Shown here: positions 1 through 4,651 of the stretch, piece after piece
How positions within the stretch are numbered: the stretch's first letter is position 1
Layout: every line of letters starts with the position of its first letter
Position numbers and translations under genes: made by a program
Assembly (NCBI GenBank): GCA_002839125.1
Contig: PGXI01000068.1
Coordinates: 1-7,590 of the forward strand
DNA: 7,590 bases
Origin: Tenericutes bacterium HGW-Tenericutes-5
GTDB lineage: Bacteria; Bacillota_I; Bacilli_A; Izemoplasmatales; Hujiaoplasmataceae
Reading direction: 5' to 3'
Notes under the pieces: generated by a model
Database searches by the model: none
The model's input: only the letters and a program-made list of their open reading frames with translations
What the model was told of the DNA's origin: nothing

Positions 1-462
1 CAGGCTAAATTTCTTTTGGATACCAACACCTTGAACCCGGTAGGGAAGAAAACGGGCGGGAAGGTAGCGCAAATCCACTTTTTTTAGGGCTGCCAAAGCA
101 AACAAGTCAGATAGATAATCAAGTGTGTTTAATTCAGCGTTGTGCGAGATAATTAATTTGATCGGTAAATCCGAAAGCTGATGCACAAGCTCGATGGCTA
201 ATTCAATCCCTTTGCGAGGGATCACCCGGGTCGGCTGAAGAAAAAACAAATCGTTCGCATTAAGTCCAAGCTCTGATTTCAAATTTAAATTAAAATCGTC
301 GATTTCTGGTAGTGGTGCGTCAAAATCAAAAATATTTGGCATGATGGTACTTTGAAATCCGCGCTTCTTTAATTCTGATTGTGCTTGAGAATTAATTACC
401 ATGTGTTTAAGGTTGGGTAATTGGGGTGGAAATACTTCTTCCAAAATTTGACCAACGCAATT
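1..462 (-). CDS. Glycosyltransferase (GT4-like) internal fragment, incomplete at both ends
   Basis: This stretch translates, in the same minus frame as htpG, to about 154 residues resembling a retaining GT-B glycosyltransferase of the GT4 type. Recognisable pieces in order are FPPQLPNLKHMVINSQAQ (an N-domain end with the INSxAQ pattern), KKRGFQSTIMPNIFDFD (the 'xxIPNxxDF' linker segment), and FFLQPTRVIPRKGIELAIEL, which matches the start of the nucleotide-sugar-binding C-terminal domain. The KLIISHN strand follows. The acceptor-binding N-terminal domain is missing because the frame enters from HtpG, and the C-terminal catalytic E(x7)E region lies beyond the window edge. Hand-counted GC is about 40% against about 31% in adjoining htpG, with GC-rich runs unlike the core genes (positions 50-60 and 220-235). 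The donor organism and sugar specificity cannot be told. The family call is fairly secure; it should not be read as a functional gene. Confidence 0.7.
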
Positions 463-1620
463 ATTTAAGTATTTTTCTCTTTCGTTTTTCAAGGTTTTTT
501 CTAGTTCATTGATAATCTTCTTTTCAAGGTTTTTTTGAATTAAAACCAATTGACGATTTTGTTGAAGGATTTCTCGAGAAATATTTAAGTTTAAGTCAGG
601 ACTAACTACTAAGCCTTTGATGAACCTTAAGTAATCTGGGACTAGTTCTTTACATTTATCCATTACAAATACGCCTTTAGCATATAGCTGCAGACCTTTT
701 TCATATTTTTCAGAATATAGGTTTTGCGGTGCTTTTTCTGGAATAAAGACGATAGATTTATAAGTCAATGCACCTTCAACATTAGTCCAAATGCTAAATA
801 GCGGATCATTATAGTCGTAGTATTGAGTTTTATAGAATTCGTTTAATTCTTCATCTTTAACTTCTGATTTATTCTTCTTCCAGATTGGCGTCATTGAATT
901 CAAGGTTTCATTTTCTACTTTTGTTTCAAACATACCTTCAATTTCATTGCCTTCTTCATCTTTTAATGGAACTTGTGATTCGTGTTCCATTGTGATTGGG
1001 TATTTGACGTAATCACTGTATTTTTTGACTAAAGAACGAATCTTATATTCTTCTAAGAATTCATCATATTCTTCTTCATCTTCATTCTTTCTAATTGTTA
1101 GAATGATTTCAGTACCTATTGAATCTTTCTCAGTTTCTTCAATAGTAAAGCCGTTTTCACCTTTTGAAATCCACTTATAGGCTTGATTGCTAAAAGCTGA
1201 TTTTGTGATGACTTCTACTTTTGATGAGACCATAAAAGCTGAATAAAAACCTACACCGAATTGACCGATTAGATCATCGTCTTTAAGTTCTTTTTCTTTC
1301 ATGTTTTTCAAGAAATCTAAAGTGCCGCTTTTTGCGATAGTTCCAATATTTTCGATTAGTTCATCATAAGTCATTCCAATGCCGTTATCTGATATTTTTA
1401 GTTTGCGGTGTTTCTTATCAACTTCTAAATGAATTTCATAGTCATTTCTTTTTTCTAGAGATTCATCAGTCAAACTCATTAGATGATACTTATCGATTGC
1501 ATCGGATGCGTTTGATATAAGTTCCCTTAAAAATATTTCCTTGTTTGTGTAAATAGAGTGAATCATAAGCTCTAATAAACGCTTTGATTCGGTTTTGAAT
1601 TCAATAGTTTTCTTTGCCAT
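1..1620 (-). CDS. htpG: HtpG (Hsp90) N-terminal and partial middle domain, continuing in frame into a glycosyltransferase; open at left edge
   Basis: Residues 1-385 are a clear bacterial Hsp90 (HtpG), the ATP-dependent cytosolic chaperone. Visible GHKL ATPase motifs are ELISNASD (33-40, catalytic Glu33 and Asn37), DNGIGMT (78-84), GTIAKSGT (93-100) and the lid motif GQFGVGFYSAF (119-129). The middle domain follows, with SPDLNLNISREILQQ near 340-354 containing the gamma-phosphate-contacting Arg349. After EREKYL (381-385) the expected HtpG continuation (an FxxxFG-type segment, the rest of the middle domain and the dimerisation domain, roughly 240 residues) is absent. The same frame runs into a glycosyltransferase without a stop. 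The ATG at 1618-1620 is supported by AGGAGG at 1626-1631, five bases upstream. Expression is from the CIRCE-controlled promoter. As written the protein could not dimerise, so it is either a broken or fused gene or, more likely, a chimeric sequence. HtpG identity is near certain; reality of the fusion is doubtful. Confidence 0.9.
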   Translation of the reverse strand, partial: MAKKTIEFKTESKRLLELMIHSIYTNKEIFLRELISNASDAIDKYHLMSLTDESLEKRNDYEIHLEVDKKHRKLKISDNGIGMTYDELIENIGTIAKSGTLDFLKNMKEKELKDDDLIGQFGVGFYSAFMVSSKVEVITKSAFSNQAYKWISKGENGFTIEETEKDSIGTEIILTIRKNEDEEEYDEFLEEYKIRSLVKKYSDYVKYPITMEHESQVPLKDEEGNEIEGMFETKVENETLNSMTPIWKKNKSEVKDEELNEFYKTQYYDYNDPLFSIWTNVEGALTYKSIVFIPEKAPQNLYSEKYEKGLQLYAKGVFVMDKCKELVPDYLRFIKGLVVSPDLNLNISREILQQNRQLVLIQKNLEKKIINELEKTLKNEREKYLNNCVGQILEEVFPPQLPNLKHMVINSQAQSELKKRGFQSTIMPNIFDFDAPLPEIDDFNLNLKSELGLNANDLFFLQPTRVIPRKGIELAIELVHQLSDLPIKLIISHNAELNTLDYLSDLFALAALKKVDLRYLPARFLPYRVQGVGIQKKFSL

Positions 1621-1650
1621 ATTGTCCTCCTAAATTTTTAAGTCATTAAT

Positions 1651-1678
1651 ATTATAACATAAATATTAGCACTGTCAA
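1651..1678 (-). promoter_or_regulatory. Sigma-A promoter of htpG
   Basis: On the minus strand the -35 box is TTGACA (1673-1678) and the -10 box is TATAAT (1651-1656), both perfect consensus, with a 16-base spacer. TG one base ahead of the -10 box gives an extended -10. Transcription would begin around 1640-1645, leaving a short leader containing AGGAGG before the htpG ATG. The -35 box lies inside the CIRCE operator, so repressor binding would block polymerase directly. Confidence 0.85.
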
Positions 1679-1692
1679 TATTTGAGTGCTAA
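1666..1692. promoter_or_regulatory. CIRCE element (HrcA repressor operator)
   Basis: The arms are TTAGCACTg (1666-1674) and GAGTGCTAA (1684-1692), separated by exactly nine bases. This matches the CIRCE consensus TTAGCACTC-N9-GAGTGCTAA at 17 of 18 arm positions. CIRCE is the binding site of HrcA, the heat-shock repressor whose activity depends on GroEL. It covers the htpG -35 box, so htpG here should be derepressed on heat shock. The single mismatched base is the C of the TTGACA -35 box. Confidence 0.93.
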
Positions 1693-1702
1693 TATTTTAT
1701 TA

Positions 1703-1738
1703 TAAAAAATAGCGGATTAAAGGAAAACCGCTATTTTA
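1703..1738 (-). terminator. Intrinsic terminator after thiT
   Basis: A perfect 10-bp stem (1706-1715 with 1728-1737, core AGCGG/CCGCT) has a 12-base loop. On the minus strand a run of T (TTTTTTATAAT) follows. It starts six bases past the thiT stop codon and ends transcription of thiT before the htpG promoter. Confidence 0.88.
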
Positions 1739-1743
1739 AGTGT

Positions 1744-2361
1744 TTATAAATTTGTTTTTAATAACCCGCGTTTGATCATTATAATACCTACTAAGATACA
1801 AAATATTAAAGATGCGGCCATGTAAGGTAAATTATAAACTACAAATGAGTATATAAAAGGACTAACGTTTGTGCCATAAGTTTCATTAAACCAACTGGTG
1901 TAACTACCCCATATCAATACACCTGAAATTCCATGTGAAAGGTATCTGATAAAAGCTGCTAAAATCATACCTGAAATAAACGGTTTTAAATTGTTAATAG
2001 CGCCTTTAAAGATTCCCGCTAACCCCAATAAGGTAAACGGAATCAGATAATCAAGTAGATAAACTAAAATCAATTTTAACCATCCAGGTCCAACATAGGG
2101 TGATTCTGGGATCGCAGCTATCACACCGCTTGAAATCATTCCAGTCATCATCATTTGAATCACCGCAAACATAAATCCGGCTAGTAAGCCATTTTTAACG
2201 CCTCTTCGATAAGCGATAATAAAAATCGGTAACATTGCTGGTGAAATCGAACCTCCCCACGGGAAAATCCCTTGAGATAAGATTCCAAAAACAATGTCTA
2301 GAACTACTGCAACTCCTAAAAGGATTGCAATTTCCGCTACTACTTTTACATTCTTGTTCAT
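1744..2361 (-). CDS. thiT: ThiT, substrate-binding S component of the thiamine ECF transporter
   Basis: A 205-residue, very hydrophobic protein with about six predicted membrane segments, the usual size for ECF S components. ThiT (YuaJ family) captures thiamine with high affinity in the membrane and works with the shared EcfT/EcfA/EcfA' energising module, which is not encoded in this window. Family landmarks are GGSISPAMLPIFIIAYRRG near 36-54, the LLDYLIPFTLLGLAG segment near 102-116, and RYLSHGISGVLIWGSY near 138-153 followed by YSFVVYNLPYM, the conserved C-terminal region that forms much of the thiamine pocket. The ATG at 2359-2361 has AAGGAG (2372-2377) ten bases upstream, slightly long spacing. 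Functional assignment is reinforced independently by the TPP riboswitch in its leader. It stands as a single-gene unit between that riboswitch and a terminator. Stop codon is TAA. Confidence 0.93.
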   Translation of the reverse strand: MNKNVKVVAEIAILLGVAVVLDIVFGILSQGIFPWGGSISPAMLPIFIIAYRRGVKNGLLAGFMFAVIQMMMTGMISSGVIAAIPESPYVGPGWLKLILVYLLDYLIPFTLLGLAGIFKGAINNLKPFISGMILAAFIRYLSHGISGVLIWGSYTSWFNETYGTNVSPFIYSFVVYNLPYMAASLIFCILVGIIMIKRGLLKTNL

Positions 2362-2393
2362 ACTTTCTTTTCTCCTTTTCTTTTTTTAGGGAC

Positions 2394-2419
2394 AAAAAAA
2401 GTCCCTTTTAAAAAGGGAC
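2394..2419 (-). terminator. Riboswitch-controlled intrinsic terminator in the thiT leader
   Basis: On the minus strand GTCCCTTT and AAAGGGAC (2401-2419) form a hairpin of up to eight or nine base pairs with a tiny loop, followed directly by seven T (2394-2400). It sits between the TPP aptamer and the thiT ribosome site, so it is the expression platform. Formation when TPP is bound would stop transcription before thiT. Confidence 0.88.
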
Positions 2420-2435
2420 CTAATAAGTATAAAAT

Positions 2436-2526
2436 ATACTCCTACGCTGGCATTATCCAGATCAGGTAAGGTCTATAACAGCAAAAGTTATACTCTCAGC
2501 CTGGTGCTCCAAGCTCCCCTTTTTCC
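2436..2526 (-). ncRNA. TPP riboswitch (THI element) aptamer
   Basis: The minus strand carries the conserved THI-box parts in order: GGGGAGC (2514-2520 region), the CTGAGA motif (2494-2499), a variable P3 hairpin TATAAC/GTTATA (2474-2479 with 2487-2492), then ACCTGATCTGG and the AATGCCAGCGTAGG segment (2441-2467). These are the pyrimidine- and pyrophosphate-sensing helices of the thiamine pyrophosphate aptamer. Between aptamer and terminator lies a small AGTATA/TATACT hairpin (2426-2440). The 5' aptamer strand AAAAAGGG (2517-2524) is exactly complementary to CCCTTTTT (2410-2417), the first arm of the terminator, suggesting an antiterminator pairing that excludes both aptamer and terminator. 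The antiterminator is inference; the aptamer call is very strong. Confidence 0.96.
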
Positions 2527-2532
2527 AAGTTT

Positions 2533-2561
2533 ATTATATCACTAATTACATTAATTACCAA
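2533..2561 (-). promoter_or_regulatory. Sigma-A promoter of thiT riboswitch transcript
   Basis: On the minus strand the -10 box is TATAAT (2533-2538) preceded by TGA (extended -10). The -35 box is TTGGTA (2556-2561, 4 of 6 to consensus), with a 17-base spacer. The predicted start, near 2526, places the aptamer at the very 5' end of the RNA, as expected for a riboswitch leader. Confidence 0.75.
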
Positions 2562-2585
2562 TAGATAAGATATATTATTTAATGT

Positions 2586-3878
2586 TTAAGAAATGATTTC
2601 ATGAATAATTGGTGCTTCAGTTACTTTTTCAGGAACTATTTCATAAGCTTCTTCCAGCAGTTCAAGAATTTCTTGTGAGATGTGTTTGTTAGCGTAGATA
2701 TCAGCTAATACTTCTCCCTTTTCAATTCTTTCCCCGATCTTTTTATGAAGAACTATACCAACATTAGGATCAATATCATCTTCTTTAGTAGCTCTACCAC
2801 CACCAAGTTTCATTGAAGCTAGTCCAATGTTTAAGGCTTTGATTGTCTTAATATAGCCTGATTTCGTTGATTTGAAAGGTTTTATTTCTTTCACCTCAAT
2901 AAATGTATCTAGATTATCAATATGTCCACCTTGTGCGTTGATAAATTCATAGAACTTAGCAAGCGCTTTTCCGTTATGAAGGTTTTCTTTAGCCAAAGCG
3001 ATTCCTTCTTCTACTGAAGCGGCTTCATTAGCATAAAAAACCATATATCCAGCAATCGTTACACATAGTTCTTCAAGATCTTTTGGACCATTGCCTTGAA
3101 GGGTTTCAATAACTTCTTTAACTTCTAGTCTATTACCAATATTTTTTCCTAATGGTTCATCCATGCTAGTAATGAAAGCAGAAACTTTCTTGTTAAAAGC
3201 CTTTCCGATTGTAACCATTATTCTGGATAATTCTTTGGCATCTTCAATAGTCTTCATGAAAGCACCGTCACCGATTTTTACATCTAAGCAAATTACATCA
3301 GCGCCACTAGCTAACTTCTTTGACATGATGCTAGATGCAATCAAAGGAATTGATTCAACAGTTGCGGTTACGTCTCTTAAAGCATAAAGCAGATTATCTG
3401 CGGGAACGATTTTTTGAGTTTGTCCTGCGACTGCAATATTTATTTTGTTTACCTGATTAATAAACTCTTCCTCTGAAAGATCTATTCTCATTCCCGGTAT
3501 ACTTTCCATTTTATCTAAAGTACCGCCAGTATGTCCTAAACCTCTGCCTGAAAGTTTAGCTAGTTTAGCTCCCAAGGAAGCCACAAGTGGACCTAAGACA
3601 AGGGTTGTTTTATCACCAACACCCCCGGTTGAGTGTTTATCAACTTTAATTCCTTCAATTTTTGACAAATCAATAACATCACCGCTATAAAGCATTGATT
3701 TGGTTAAAAAAGCAGATTCTTCATCACTCATACCTTGAAAAAATATAGCCATCAATAGAGCACTGATCTGATAATCAGGAATATTTCCTTTAACATAGCC
3801 ATTAATTATAAAATTGATTTCTTCGTCAGTTAAATTTAAACCTGACCGTTTTTTTTCGATAATATCTACTGCTCGCAT
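2586..3878 (-). CDS. pdp: Pyrimidine-nucleoside phosphorylase (thymidine phosphorylase family)
   Basis: A complete 430-residue member of the Pdp/DeoA family, matching the usual length (430-440). It cleaves uridine, deoxyuridine and thymidine with phosphate to the base and (deoxy)ribose-1-phosphate in the cytosol, for pyrimidine salvage and sugar use. Motifs are the phosphate-binding KHSTGGVGD (81-89), the family signature SGRGLGHTGGT-x-D-x-x-E (110-125), and base-binding Arg168, Ser183 and Lys187 in ALRDVTATVESIPLIASSIMSKK, which sit at the same numbers as in the Geobacillus enzyme as I recall it. The C-terminal PYNP domain is present (SGYI through GIVLHKKIGERIEKGEVLA). The sequence is closer to the broad-specificity Bacillus type than to strict enterobacterial DeoA. 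The ATG at 3876-3878 has GAGGTG (3885-3890) six bases upstream. It has its own promoter with a candidate operator and shows no terminator before the thiT promoter. Confidence 0.95.
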   Translation of the reverse strand: MRAVDIIEKKRSGLNLTDEEINFIINGYVKGNIPDYQISALLMAIFFQGMSDEESAFLTKSMLYSGDVIDLSKIEGIKVDKHSTGGVGDKTTLVLGPLVASLGAKLAKLSGRGLGHTGGTLDKMESIPGMRIDLSEEEFINQVNKINIAVAGQTQKIVPADNLLYALRDVTATVESIPLIASSIMSKKLASGADVICLDVKIGDGAFMKTIEDAKELSRIMVTIGKAFNKKVSAFITSMDEPLGKNIGNRLEVKEVIETLQGNGPKDLEELCVTIAGYMVFYANEAASVEEGIALAKENLHNGKALAKFYEFINAQGGHIDNLDTFIEVKEIKPFKSTKSGYIKTIKALNIGLASMKLGGGRATKEDDIDPNVGIVLHKKIGERIEKGEVLADIYANKHISQEILELLEEAYEIVPEKVTEAPIIHEIIS

Positions 3879-3909
3879 TTATTTCACCTCTAGATTGTAA
3901 GTATTTAAT

Positions 3910-3938
3910 ATTATACACCATTGATGAAAATATGTAAA
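3910..3938 (-). promoter_or_regulatory. Sigma-A promoter of pdp
   Basis: On the minus strand TTTACA (3933-3938, 5 of 6 to the -35 consensus) and TATAAT (3910-3915, perfect -10) are separated by 17 bases. The start would lie near 3902, giving a leader of about 25 bases with GAGGTG before the ATG. The -35 box is part of the first copy of the repeated near-palindrome at 3932-3942. Confidence 0.8.
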
Positions 3939-3958
3939 CATTGACGAATGTAAACATT
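3932..3958. promoter_or_regulatory. Duplicated ATGTAAACATT element, candidate repressor operator
   Basis: The 11-mer ATGTAAACATT occurs twice exactly, at 3932-3942 and 3948-3958, with a 5-base gap (16-base period). Each copy contains the near-palindrome ATGT-AA-ACAT. The first overlaps the pdp -35 box and the second lies just upstream, in the space shared with the divergent phosphatase gene. Placement and symmetry suggest a transcription factor site, perhaps a DeoR/GntR/LacI-type regulator of nucleoside use. The factor is unknown and no regulator gene is in the window. Confidence 0.55.
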
Positions 3959-3975
3959 TTCATAGCTTTATTCTT

Positions 3976-4001
3976 TATAATTAAAGATATTATAGTATAA
4001 T
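3976..4001 (+). promoter_or_regulatory. Probable promoter region of the histidine phosphatase gene
   Basis: Two perfect TATAAT boxes are present on the plus strand, at 3976-3981 and 3996-4001. Neither has a good -35 box at 16-18 bases. The first would give a start near 3988 and a leader long enough to include the GGTGA ribosome site at 4008-4012; the second would make an almost leaderless RNA. I favour the first, weakly. Confidence 0.45.
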
Positions 4002-4017
4002 ACTTATGGTGATTAAG

Positions 4018-4611
4018 ATGACAGAGATTTATCTATTAAGGCATGGGGAAACTGATGCTAATAAAAATTTTATTGTTCAAGGAAGAATGGACAATCCAAT
4101 TAATGAGACTGGTATTAAACAAGCTTTAGATACTGGCAAGTATTTTAAGGATTTAGACATTAATTTTGATTTGGTTATTTCTTCTCCGCTTAAAAGAGCT
4201 TTTAGAACAGCTGATTTAGTTAATCATGGAATGGTTTTAAGAAGACCAATCATGATTGATAAAAATCTGATTGAAAGAAACTTTGGCGATTATGATGGCA
4301 GAAAAATCAGTGATGATTATTATGATTTAACCAGAAATGGTATGATTCCAAATATGGAAACTGATGAAGTTTTAGAAGATAGAGTTTGTAACACTTTAAA
4401 ACTAATTGCTGAAAAGCATGATGGAAAAAGATTATTAATCGTAACTCATTCTCATGTTATTAAAGCTTTGTTAAGAAAGTATGTGGAAGGATTTACCTAT
4501 TTAACATACCTTCATAACTGTTCATTAAGCAAATTGGTTTTTGAAAATGGTGATTTCAAAGTAATAGAATATAATATCAATCCACTAATTGATAATGAAG
4601 AAAAGGCTTAG
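4018..4611 (+). CDS. Histidine phosphatase family protein (phosphoglycerate mutase-like)
   Basis: A 197-residue member of branch 1 of the histidine phosphatase superfamily, which uses a phosphohistidine intermediate. Counting from the ATG at 4018, the catalytic RHGET motif is at 8-12 (nucleophile His9). A QGRMDNPINETG segment follows, then SSPLKRAFRTA near 55-65 with phosphate-binding Arg60, the acid residue Glu86 in LIERNFGDYDG, and the second catalytic His144 in VTHSHVI. It is shorter than true cofactor-dependent phosphoglycerate mutase (about 230-250), which points to a PhoE/CobC/YhfR-like phosphatase; the substrate cannot be assigned. An ATG at 4006 is in frame, but GGTGA at 4008-4012 lies five bases before the 4018 ATG, and the shorter N-terminus (MTEIYLLRHGE) fits the family better. 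It is transcribed divergently from pdp and ends inside a terminator stem. Confidence 0.88.
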   Translation: MTEIYLLRHGETDANKNFIVQGRMDNPINETGIKQALDTGKYFKDLDINFDLVISSPLKRAFRTADLVNHGMVLRRPIMIDKNLIERNFGDYDGRKISDDYYDLTRNGMIPNMETDEVLEDRVCNTLKLIAEKHDGKRLLIVTHSHVIKALLRKYVEGFTYLTYLHNCSLSKLVFENGDFKVIEYNINPLIDNEEKA

Positions 4612-4637
4612 TTCTTTAAATTGAACTAAGCCTTTTT
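4601..4637 (+). terminator. Bidirectional intrinsic terminator between convergent genes
   Basis: A perfect 14-bp stem (4601-4614 with 4623-4636, core GGCTTAGTTC/GAACTAAGCC) has an 8-base loop. TTTTTGTTT follows on the plus strand and TTTTCTTC on the minus strand. It serves both the phosphatase gene and the convergent nucleotidase gene. Its left arm contains the TAG stop codon of the phosphatase (4609-4611). Confidence 0.92.
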
Positions 4638-4651
4638 GTTTATTGTTATAT

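Noticed and set aside
1..1620. A new functional HtpG-glycosyltransferase fusion enzyme
   Set aside because: HtpG would lack its dimerisation domain and the glycosyltransferase its N-terminal domain; a chimera explains the data with fewer assumptions.
2195..2395. Open frame of 66 codons on the minus strand overlapping the thiT start and leader
   Set aside because: It lies in another frame over thiT, its terminator and ribosome site; lysine-rich low-complexity start and no family resemblance.
3163..3387. Open frame of 74 codons on the plus strand
   Set aside because: Antisense to conserved pdp codons; no ribosome site or recognisable product.
4006..4017. ATG at 4006 as start of the histidine phosphatase
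   Set aside because: GGTGA at 4008-4012 would lie within the coding region and no ribosome site precedes 4006; the 4018 ATG has good spacing and the expected N-terminus.
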